NCBI GenBank assembly: GCA_017562135.1
Contig: QEYB01000963.1
Span: 744,001-808,000 of the forward strand
Reading direction: 5' to 3'
Length of the DNA: 64,000 bases
Origin: Dipylidium caninum
Lineage: Eukaryota; Platyhelminthes; Cestoda; Cyclophyllidea; Dipylidiidae
Both the position numbers and the translations under genes were made by a program. Shown here piece by piece: positions 54,801 through 64,000 of the stretch (its first letter is position 1; every line of letters starts with the position of its first letter). The notes below the pieces were generated by a model, which searched no databases, was not told the origin of the DNA, and saw nothing but the letters and a program-made list of their open reading frames with translations.

Positions 54801-56504
54801 AGCATCCACTCTACTCTTCATGAATGTTTGAAGGATGAATTTTGGGTAGACAAAATCTACAAGTTTGGTGCACAAACTCTCAAAATGACCGTCGAAATTC
54901 CTTCTATATGAAATATTAACTCTCCCGTTCACCTCTTTTCTTTTTCACACATTCTTTTATTACTTAATGGCAAGACAATTACGTTTAACAAGGAGGTCTT
55001 CATGGCGACTTGAAATGCCCCCAGATGGCCTTTTGACACCACGATGAATGAAGTCCCTCCACAATAATAACTCACCAACGAGAATATTGGAGGCGATTAG
55101 AGGTAAGATTGTAAGTTGTAACAGTCTGAGGTATATATCCGCTGGCATTGCTAAAAAACAGATGTATCAGTGTCATTAAATAGCATTTATGAGTATTAGG
55201 TTGGAAAATATGGGGATATATAGTAAAATTGCATATTTTTGAGAAGTCAATTGGTGACAAATGAGTGATGCTTTAGGTGGACGTCGTGCAGACGCAATGT
55301 GGTTTGTTTTTTCTTCTCATGCATTGCGTAAATTTCCTGGATGAAGGAATAATGGATGATCATGCCTTGGGTATTCCATCACATGTTTATTTGATGAGAT
55401 TTCGGCCCAGAAGTGTGTCCTAGACTGCATTCTTATTTACTCATTTGGTAGATCAGTTTACATTATTATACAAAATTCGACTTTCATCATAAGTGACGAT
55501 TTGGTGTACAAACAGGAAAGCAACAAAGACGTGCACTTGCTCTTGCGGTAGCTGAATCATCTTCACTTTCGTCAGTTTCTCCTTTATTTATTATACGTTG
55601 GTGTTTTAACACAGCCGTAGGGACGGCAAGGTCCTAGTTTCAAGTCCTCCCTTCCTCCTCATTATCAACATGAGCCTGTGGTCTCCCTCCAGCCTAATTA
55701 ACGCTACTCAAATTATCAAATCTAGCACTTTTCGTCAGTTGATCCACTTCCTAGTGTTTTATTAATATTTCTCGCAACTTCAGTTGGTACAAGAGAAATA
55801 AATGTAATTTACGGTTTTTTCCAGCTGATTTCGGCGAAGAATAAAATAAAGATAGGTTGTAAATATGAAAAATTCTTACGATGGACATCTTCAACGTTTA
55901 TAACTACAGATATTGAGCTTACGTCACAATGTATCTCCTCCAGCCGCAGCTGAACACAAACACCCGTTTCATAGTTTTCAACATAGTGGAAACCTTTTTG
56001 CACCGACTGTATTGCTTATTTTAAAGGTGCCCGTAGTGTTTTAGAGTTTGTAATATGTAGAGCGCACAAAGTAGATGTTGAATATTAGGTTTAAACTATA
56101 AACTACTAGGAATTTTTTTGTACTTTAGAAATGAGTAGCGTGCACACAAACAACAACAGTCGGAATTTGCATACATGTGTATCATTTCTCTCAATTTCAC
56201 AACAACAAGTAAACAAGGTGCAAAACTTACAGATCCAAGTGATGGCTACGGGTCCAGGATTCGTAGCGCGGAGGGTGAAGGCCAAGCCGAAGCCTACACC
56301 GACGCCGACAATTGTGGCCAGTACAAACCAATTATCGAGGAAGAATTTAGCGCAGACCTTGCGCACCTTCCCTCCTTTCACCTCCTCCTGCCCCTCCTCC
56401 TCCGCCTCCCTCCGCAACTTCATTTCCGATGCCCCCGGCATGTCAGTAGACTCCGCCACGAGTGACGGCGGTGGTGATGAGCAGCTTCTGGCATCAGCGT
56501 GCAT
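51826..56504 (-). CDS. SLC1-family (EAAT-like) transporter with altered sodium-site motifs
   Basis: SLC1 proteins are trimeric sodium-coupled transporters of glutamate or neutral amino acids. Eleven exons (56504-56231, 55150-55076, 54751-54629, 54507-54414, 54247-54205, 53383-53311, 53088-52962, 52909-52664, 52574-52383, 52214-52080, 51976-51826) join in phase to exactly 510 residues. Family order is visible: TM1 WFVLATIVGVGVGFGLAF, YLRLLQLTILPLIASNIL, LFPDNVV, GTNMVGVLFCSLVFG, FATTS then ALALP at HP1, VFVAQ-like IFVAQ after TM7, and SSIGVPTEGAGLLFAMEWLL. The TM7 NMDGT motif is KGDGP (residues 384-388) and the TM8 segment DRxRTxxNVxGD reads DRCRSGSGALSM (462-473), losing the Asn and Asp that bind sodium in characterised members. 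The frame and splice sites are clean, so it is a divergent gene rather than a relic. Substrate cannot be predicted. Confidence 0.82.
53384..54204 (-). other. Transporter intron 5-6 interval
   Basis: An 821-nt intron between the 43-nt exon and the exon bearing YQTEIDAATNSTVG. No element recognised. Confidence 0.5.
55230..55720 (-). mobile_element. Decayed mariner fragment in transporter intron
   Basis: Minus-strand reading gives WNTQGMIIHYSFIQEIYAMH, matching the mariner WxxxGvihyelL block, and the flanking sequence is shared with the relic at 43.2-43.6 kb, including the CACAGCCGTAG block. It lies in the 1,080-nt first intron of the transporter gene. Confidence 0.6.
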
Positions 56505-57072
56505 CGATGTGTGAGTGCGTGTGTTCTCCGCGTGGCTATGTTAATGGTTCCTGCAGTTGTGTTGTGCTCAGCCTCAATAACCTCCACACACTCCTATTGG
56601 TAGTGAATTTTGATAGAATCGTCTCGTCTCTACACGCCATTCAGATATTATTTGAAAGGCGGTTACTTTAACCACTCGCAGTGAATGTCAAATACTCACC
56701 GTGGTACCTAGAAGACGCTATAGTTTGACATCTGCTTCGACTGCGTCATAATATGATGAAATGGTCAGATCAAATGTGAACATACGTGGATAGTGACTTC
56801 ACCAGTGATTACGCCAGCTCCCACGGGAGTCTAGGGCCTTTCGAGGACCCTACTTCACTTCCAGGCCTCCTTTGTGCCTCTTTTAGCTAGAGCTACAGAG
56901 AAACCGAGAGTGTGACCGTTTGCAGATGTAATAATTCGTTTTCGTGGCTATGGAATCGTTGCTGCCAAAGTCATAAAACTTCTCTTTTCGACCCATTACC
57001 CAACGCCTAGAAGTCAAGTAAACTAACAAGGCGTCACAATAACACACAATTTATTTGTTGGATAGAGTGTGA
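56505..57072. other. Intergenic, no gene recognised
   Basis: Gap of 568 bp between the transporter start and the stop codon of the ubiquitin protease gene; presumably holds the transporter promoter. No motif could be assigned. Confidence 0.5.
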
Positions 57073-60000
57073 CTATGCGGTAGATTGTCCAGTCCGCTTG
57101 TAGAAGAGCATGTAGGCGCACTCGAGACCCTTGAAGACATGCTTAAAACTCTCACAACTGACCTCGGACACGACATCGTCGTTGAAGTCGAACCACTTTC
57201 CGTATACAACTGGGTTCTCACCGCCACGCGTCACCCTCAACGCCCCACAGGGAACTTTAACATTTGCATAACTTCCATCGTCATCTAATCCACTCTGCGG
57301 AGAGACAGTTCCACGATCCTCCCTCCTGAAGCGTCGGTGGAGGAGAACTGAGTCGATTAATTCCAGGGTTGGAACAGGAGTAATCGACAGGTCGTTGTGA
57401 AGGGCTCGGATGGGTGTATGGGTAGGCGACTTGACTAGGTCAGAAGACGAGGAGTGGGATCGTTTGACCGTTTGACGGAAGAGTTTGGATCGCCAGACCT
57501 CAGCACACCCCGAGGAAGTGCGAGAAGAGCGTTGGGACTGGGATTTGGTGGAATTCTTCGAGTTTGACAGCATCGGTGTCAAATTGTCTTCATTATTCCC
57601 GCAAGTCGCAATGGGTTTCCCAATTGTAGACAGGCTATTCGTCTGATCCGATCTATCGGTGACTTCAATGTTAATAGTACTGCCGGAAGGCGATTTCGAG
57701 CGTAGCGTTGGGCTTTGTCTCAAGCGATTTGACAACTCGTCAGTGTACGTGGACGCAGAGGTCGATTGATTATCCTTTGTCAACTTGGTGTAGATGGTTG
57801 ACCCATTTTGGTGGTTGTAGAGGCTGATAGAACGCTTGCTACATCGATGTGTCGCGATGAGACCAGCCTTCATGCTGTCAACAAACCTACTGTAGTTATT
57901 TGTCCTCTTCTTTATCATCGATGGTCCTTTCCACATCTGGCTGCCAACGTTTTCGCCTGTCAGCTCGCTAAATAGCCAAAAGTGCACTTATGGAAGGGCA
58001 GCATGTTAGAATCAGATGTCTCTTGAACAAGTCATTTGGAAACAAGCATTTTAGGGTAGTGAACACACAAGTAAAATATCATTTTACCTACTAGGATGCA
58101 CCCGAATGGCTACTGAGTTTGGTAAAATGCGCGTTTTGCGTCTACTTCGGGCGCGATCAAGGCTGCTGCGCGAGATGAGGGAGGCGGGACAAGTCTCTAC
58201 ACCCGGTGGCACCCGGGGAACTTGACTACTCGGAGATCTTGTCAGCTTATTCAAAATTGTGCTCTGGAACATCCGAGGTGGCTTGCGTACTGGAAGAGGA
58301 GTAGAAGCCACAGTTAATTCGTGGTGAGTGGAGTCGGTGGACTGTTCCGCTTGCCTATGAAGAGCCCGAAGTGGACGTCTCTGAGAGTGTGCCCGCATTT
58401 GTATCATTGCAGAACTGCTGACTGGTTTTGATACATTCTGGTAGCATGTGAAGAGATGATTAGTGTTGGTCTGCACTGGCTCTGTCTCGAGAGGCTGGCC
58501 GTCTTTTAAGTCAGACAATTGGAACTGTAAGAGGGTAAAATGTTGATTATGAATATTTGCTATTGCTTCTTGCCGGTGGGGCATTTGAAGTAGGTATGAC
58601 ACGACGCATTGTGAAATAGGCAACCAGGAGTTTAAGATCGGAGTTAGTCCTGAGAATAAATTTTGTCGCCTGCACATGACATTGACCCCGCACAGGCGGA
58701 CGAAGATTGGTTGACAACCCCACCTCATGTGGACGTGTCAGACGTATCACAGAGACCTGTCGCGCGCGGGAAAAATGTCAAAACTGGTCTAATTGTTACT
58801 CACCAACGTGGGAGGCGGAGGAGCAGCCAAGCTCTCTCCGGTGAATCCATAGGGGTCTTTGATATAAGCGTGATAGTGACCACCACACGCATCAGCACCG
58901 ACGTGGATGACGATGGAGAAGAGGTCATACGTGACCGGCTGCAACGGGAAGTGAGACGATTAATTGTGTCACTTAGTCTAAATAACAAGGCAGGTATAAC
59001 AGTCTCACCTCAGTCCTTTTCCCCGCCAAGTACTTGGTCATGTCAAGGAGGGTAGGGAAGCTACACATTTTGTCCAGCTTACACGCCTCCATAGTTTTAG
59101 GATTGAAGTAGAATCGAGAGAGGGATAAGGTGAGTACCGGTGGCAGTTCGGTAAACTTACTTATCTAAATGTCATTAATGGGGGATTCCGTCAATTACAT
59201 AAGAACGTTGTCATAGCTTTAAAAGGTGATTAGGACAAACTCACCTTGGTGGCATTGACGCGACAGTTACAATTATCACAAAAGTACTGGTTCTCGCCCA
59301 CCAGTGTCTCGATTTGTGTGTGATAGTCGAGGGCATCTTCCACGGAGTCACATTCACTGACGGAGAGATTAACGTCTTGAAATTCATCCTAGACCAAATT
59401 AGCCAAATCGTATTTGAATCACCCACCTACATTTCGTTCACTCACTTGACCACAGGTGAGGCACTCAATCTGTCAAAAGAGATAGTTAGGAAGCGGGATA
59501 AATTGTGGCTAAACTAACCGTTGTTCGTAAAACTCCTTTGTAGAGGTCACTGATTAAAGTCTCCTCTGAAGTATCCTTCAAGTTATATTCTAATTGCTCA
59601 AAAAGAAGACGATTAAGTTCTTGAATATCCCGATGTACTAAAACCTGGAGGGGTGGAAGGCATTAAGAGAGTACATTCCTACTTCATCGGAACTCCATCC
59701 AAAACTGTCCGTGAGGGCTTTGGCGGAAACGGGAATACCATCACCTTGTAGGAGATTGGAAAAGAGAACTAAGAGTTCTTGTAGAATCTACATAAATAAC
59801 GTTATCTAATGACCTCTCCGTGTCAACTTACGCGTTTAAGTCGAGTAACCTCCGTGTTCTTCGCCATTCCAAAGAGTCGACCTAGTTTAATGCAGGCGTC
59901 ATTGATGGCGCAGCACGAATCTCATGAATTCAAGCAAGGAAAGTCAAAACTCACTCGTCAAATCAGGAGTGTGTAGAAGTGTCTGTAACAGTGTATTTAA

Positions 60001-60135
60001 GTAGCATGTAGCACCCTGGTTAGCTATTCCACTTATTCGACTTCGTGGCGCCTCCTTCCACGACTCGATGGCATTAGCTATTTGCGCCAAGTGTATGTCG
60101 TCATGTCGAGAGTGAAGGGTGTTAATTTGAGCCAT
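57073..60135 (-). CDS. USP40: Ubiquitin carboxyl-terminal hydrolase, USP40-like
   Basis: A cysteine deubiquitinase of the USP family. Ten exons (60135-59955, 59920-59832, 59787-59683, 59644-59519, 59469-59431, 59388-59245, 59164-59009, 58938-58804, 58524-58088, 57967-57073) join in phase to 768 residues. The Cys box is GIANQGATCYLNTLLQTL; then ALTDSFGWSSDE and HRDIQELNRLLFEQLE (USP40/47-type QHDVQELN), IECLTCGQVSERN, LPPVLTLSLSRFYFNP, LDKMCSFPTLLDM, YDLFSIVIHVGADACGGHYH with the catalytic His, and the terminal CAYMLFYKR. About 420 residues of Ser/Thr/Arg-rich, probably disordered sequence separate the His box from the last strand, and the long C-terminal part of vertebrate USP40 is absent. 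The fifth exon is 39 nt and several introns are 34-49 nt. The start at 60135 is the first good ATG but an upstream exon is possible. The USP40 label is by motif resemblance. Confidence 0.8.
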
Positions 60136-62954
60136 GGGTTTACCTAGCAAGAAGCATTCTCTCCTTTTTATTAAATTCACCAGCGTGACATTTCAAACGA
60201 TCCTCAATCACATGGTGTTTATCGACCCCTCGGTTGACAATGGCTCCGAGGTCAAACTGGCAATTTGGCGTCGCGTGAATATGTCAAGGAGGCTGGTGAT
60301 TGTCTTTCCGTCTTGCCGCAGACGTTATAATTGCCATAACATAGTCTAGTTCTTTGACCTTCCGACCTCATCGCCTTCTTTTTCCCACAAGCATTCTCCC
60401 GCAGTACCTTGGGCGGCACTCGCTCTCCTTTCTGCCCTATTCTAACTTTCAAGCCTACTGTCTGTCAATCTCTCTTCCATCACACTTTGATTGTGTTTCC
60501 GACTTCAACAATTAAGTTTCTTGCCTAACTGATGGATTAAAGAGACGGTTTGCTCTCCCATTCGACAGCCCTGTCGACCAAATCACCAAAGCAACCAGTT
60601 AAATGAATCTGTCGGGGTTATCGTGAACCTGGTCTTCGATGTAAAAGGAGGAGTCGTCCGAGTTTAAAAGGTACCCATATAAACGAAAATTCGGTCAGAT
60701 GGCAAAGTACTTCCGCGCCCATTCAGGGAACATACAATCCCCGAAGAGCAAATCTGACGCGCTGTCAGGCAATTGAAAGCTTTTACACTAACGGCAATTG
60801 TCTATTTCCTCTCACATCATCCTCTGACAATAACCCCGTCTATTTCCCTACATGGGAAAATAACTTTGAGCAGCAGTTTCTCCTCCCTCCTTCCCAGTGG
60901 ATACCCAGTCGAGTCAACATCAGTTGTCAAATATCCTGATCTTGCTCAACGACAAGTTTGATCTGTTGTCTCCTTCCGACACTTAGATACACGTCATTTA
61001 GGCAACACTGGAAAGGAAAACGGTTCTGATGAATTTATATCGTGTGGACACATTTGCTCTAATTCACTCCGCGGTTACTTGAAATTTTGCGTGACGGCCT
61101 ACTTCGTCAATTCACCCCTCTCTGCACGAGGAATGACTGACCCAGATGTCAAAAGAGCCGAGTTTACCACTTTACGTCTTATCGTGAGTTGTCATTTCGC
61201 AGTTTGGGGGGTTTTGATTGGTCGGCTCTATGTCGGCAGAGCTCAAGAACACACATAAATGATGTGCTTCTGACTAGCCATCGTTTCATCACCAACTTGC
61301 AGTGTTACGATAAGGTTTAGTCCCCGGGTAGGGTGAATGTGTACGAGGCTTGCATTGCTGAAAGTAAACAGTACCGAAAGTAGGTAGGAAGGAATTTCGC
61401 GCAATTTTATTGACTACTGAAATAGGCTCCCCTCTAATAAAGACTGTTTATCATCTTATTCCGATCAGGAACACCTTATCTTTCTCCCTTCTCTTCCCTT
61501 CTTTCCGCATACGCTCCCATTTGTGTTGCAGTTAACATTGCATGTCAATCACAGCTGGAAAAGCGCTTTTTCCTTCCCTTCGAATGGCAATTGGCGTACA
61601 CCCTCGGTGTTATCGTGCTGCCATTCTGCCCAAGCGTGCTTATCAGAGCGACAGAAATGTGGTGAACGCTTGTGTCATGAAGCGTGCTGAGGATGATGTG
61701 TAACTTTACATAGGGACGTTTTAATGATCACAATAGTCTCCTTGACTTTCAATAGCCGCTCTTCCAGGTCCACTTCGATGCATCCTTCGCACTGGGATGG
61801 GTCTCTTGTAGAAGACGTAGGCGAAGTAAAGTGAAATGGGGTAGGAGAATGGTCCCTTGATCATTCGTTTAGCGCCATATCTTTTTTGAACTATAAGATA
61901 CACAAATACATTTTTTGCCTCTTAGAATACATTAATTGCTCTTCGACCTTCCATTTTGGCTGAGGAACCATTGAATTGCAAGTGGTTTTGGTGGTGAGAG
62001 CTTTATAGTCGAGAATGCCGTCACAGAAGCACGCGGCACATTGACTGTCAGGACCTAATGCCTTAACTTCAGATGACATGCTCAGCTGCACATTCTGAGG
62101 CAGACATATCTAAAGTCGCTTGCTTTTAGAGCATTAAGGTTGACTTGCCTGATCACCTTACAAGCCGTGACTCAGAAAGCTTTGGAGTCAAGGAGAGAGG
62201 AATTTCGACGGAGACACGCTTTAAGAATTAGTGGATTCCTGCTGATTGATCTTACCCTACTACAAACTGTATGTTGACTTCACTTCACACCGCATTGGAG
62301 CACCAAGGTGAGGCTATTCTGCTTCCCTGTCCTTTGCATATAGAGACGGTCTTATCGTCAAATTTACCGTGCACTCCGGAGTCATCACTTTTGCTGTGCT
62401 GAGTCCTTAATAAAGAGGCGAATTCGCCCGTCTCCCTGAATTTCACCGAGTAGCCGTCAGAAGTTTCTTGTTTCCGTTTTCGCGTCACCAGCTCTTTCAG
62501 TCTTCTTGCAGTCTGCTGATATGAATCGGTTCTAGAAGCCTATACACCTATACACCTTTCGAATATATGCGTAATTTATTTCCCAAAAATGTCTGTCGAA
62601 CCGATTATGTGGTGGGGGTTATAATGTAGGGCACAGAATTCATGGATTTTAATGGCGGAGTGTTCTCAAGTGCGTCGTAAGTACTCAATTCCCATTCCGT
62701 TATTTATTCTGTCTAAAATAGGAGGGAGGGGAGGTTAACTTGGCTTTACCAGGCGATTCAAAGCAGAGCAAGTGATCATAGACCAACAAACCGATAGAAT
62801 AAGGCAAAAAGGTGTTAGATGATGTGACAGGCGGATATTTCTTCTTTGTCTACATTGCGCAGGAACATTCATTGGCCAAACTCCAAATCGATGGGGATGG
62901 AATTTGTCGCCACGTGGCATCGCCCGAGTGGTGTTGTTCAAAGGAGATGCGAGG
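60136..62954. other. Intergenic, no gene supported
   Basis: About 2.8 kb between the deubiquitinase and the final gene. Minus-strand frames near 61.9-62.1 kb and 62.3-62.5 kb are short and motif-free. It should include promoters of both flanking genes, which are transcribed divergently. Confidence 0.45.
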
Positions 62955-63743
62955 ATGCCACCAAAGTCCCAAAGATTTCTCAATAAATTAGAAAAATTAA
63001 CCCGTAAAGATGCAGTTAAATTTGATAAAGAGATGGCTCTCTACATGGAGCGAATTGTCGACTTCCAGAACTTTGTTGATCGTGTTGATGAATGGTATAA
63101 CAAGAATGAAAAACGTTATTTGAAATTCATGGCTCTCTACGGGGAGGATGTAATTTCGGAGACAGAATTTAAGCTCGCCTTCCGGAATCTAAGAGCGCCA
63201 TTCACGGCACTGGAGGAGCACATAATCTGTCGAATGGTCGATCCTCAGAAGACAGGCCAGCTGGAATACGCGAAGTTGTACGAGGGGATATGGAAGGCGT
63301 TGGCCAACAAATACGTCCAGGACGATGATCCCAACGTCCTCGACTTGGAACGACCGGATCAGTGGTTTTTGGCCACATTTAAGGTGCCAACTTACGAGCC
63401 TCTCGACATGCCGACGACATTTGAAGCTTTGGTGAGCCAGGACTACACGGGTTTCATGCTACGTGAATTAATTCGTACCAAAGTGCCTCAATTGGCAACA
63501 AAGGCCATTGTTGTTTTCACAGAGGCCAGTAAGTATACGGAGTCATTGATTAAATGTCAGCAGAAATTGTCAGAATTCAACTTCGCCGGGGGTCCAAAAT
63601 GCGCACCAACGGAGATAAACTTATACTATGACTACTCGATGGGGAGAATAGACTGTCCACTGATAGGAGGTGTCTTTTACTACGGACCCGATCGACCACA
63701 AAATAGCTCCTCTCAAAGTTTCCAGACCTCTATCTTTGAGTGA
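62955..63743 (+). CDS. Unrecognised EF-hand-like single-exon protein
   Basis: Single exon of 262 residues from ATG 62955 (MPPKSQRFLNKLEKLTRKD). The middle looks like a calmodulin-type helix-loop-helix pair (ISETEFKLAFRNLRAPFTAL, then CRMVDPQKTGQLEYAKLYEG), with the loop DPQKTGQLEYAKL approximating an EF-hand but lacking several calcium ligands. The C-terminal part (FEALVSQDYTGFMLRELIR and LYYDYSMGRIDCP) is not recognised. Similar layouts occur in axonemal EF-hand proteins, but that is only an impression. An in-frame open stretch upstream of the ATG has no start. AATAAA signals lie at about 63822 and 63873. Confidence 0.75.
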   Translation: MPPKSQRFLNKLEKLTRKDAVKFDKEMALYMERIVDFQNFVDRVDEWYNKNEKRYLKFMALYGEDVISETEFKLAFRNLRAPFTALEEHIICRMVDPQKTGQLEYAKLYEGIWKALANKYVQDDDPNVLDLERPDQWFLATFKVPTYEPLDMPTTFEALVSQDYTGFMLRELIRTKVPQLATKAIVVFTEASKYTESLIKCQQKLSEFNFAGGPKCAPTEINLYYDYSMGRIDCPLIGGVFYYGPDRPQNSSSQSFQTSIFE

Positions 63744-64000
63744 AGATCATTTCACGCCATTGATGGTCTTTAGTAAGCGTTACTTCTATGACGTTTTGGG
63801 TTAAGGTCTGGGAAAATTACACTCATGCCGAAATAAAGCCTTTCGCAACAACCCAGTGAGGATAACATCTTACTACCCTTCAATAAAGGTAACTACTTAC
63901 TTTCTCCCATCGGCTGTCATTTTTTTGTCTACACACTTACGTCATTGTCATTAAAAAGCCTTTCAAGTTAACCGCATTTTTAATAAAAAAAGCTCATTGA
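63744..64000. terminator. 3-prime end of the EF-hand-like gene
   Basis: Contains two AATAAA-type poly(A) signals, GAAATAAAG near 63822 and CAATAAAGG near 63873, suggesting the transcript ends within this segment. Confidence 0.5.

Overview
This is a eukaryotic window with short, AT-leaning intergenic DNA and many very small introns (about 29-45 nt). Gene content points to a parasitic flatworm, most likely a tapeworm. That assignment is an inference from the gene set, intron style and a large Kunitz-inhibitor locus; no species is claimed. All exon models below were built by hand from reading frame, GT/AG borders, splice-phase consistency and remembered family motifs. No alignment or database search was run.

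Layout. 1.4-4.4 kb (+): ADP-ribose hydrolase ARH3 (ADPRS). 4.7-5.0 kb (-) and 5.7-6.9 kb (+): head-to-head Asterix (WDR83OS) and THO complex subunit 6. 7.4-8.9 kb (+): RNA exonuclease REXO4. 9.0-10.7 kb (-): Tip60/KAT5 acetyltransferase. 12.5-23.6 kb (-): an eleven-kilobase gene for a type II membrane protein carrying up to 18 Kunitz domains, one per exon, many of them alternating between two domain subtypes; two exons are broken and at least five dead Kunitz exons lie in its large introns. 26.5-27.6 kb (-): SNARE protein USE1. About 32.4-32.9 kb (+): a possible small secreted protein. 33.5-40.5 kb (-): a 655-residue G-protein alpha-like protein in which every nucleotide-binding motif is altered, with a large helical-domain insertion. 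Its P-loop exon lies in one arm of a 1.4-kb inverted repeat whose other arm is at 44.0-45.5 kb. 42.9-47.3 kb: mariner transposase relics. 48.4-50.8 kb (-): an unrecognised single-pass membrane protein with a 22-nt exon. 51.8-56.5 kb (-): an SLC1 (EAAT-like) transporter lacking canonical sodium-site motifs. 57.1-60.1 kb (-): ubiquitin protease USP40-like. 63.0-63.7 kb (+): an unrecognised EF-hand-like single-exon gene.

The first 10.7 kb and USE1 are housekeeping genes (ADP-ribose removal, mRNA export, RNA processing, chromatin, membrane-protein insertion, Golgi-ER retrieval). The central and right parts hold the lineage-specific material: the Kunitz array, the apparent pseudo-GTPase G alpha with its inverted duplication, and the divergent transporter. 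These are the best candidates for undescribed biology in the window.
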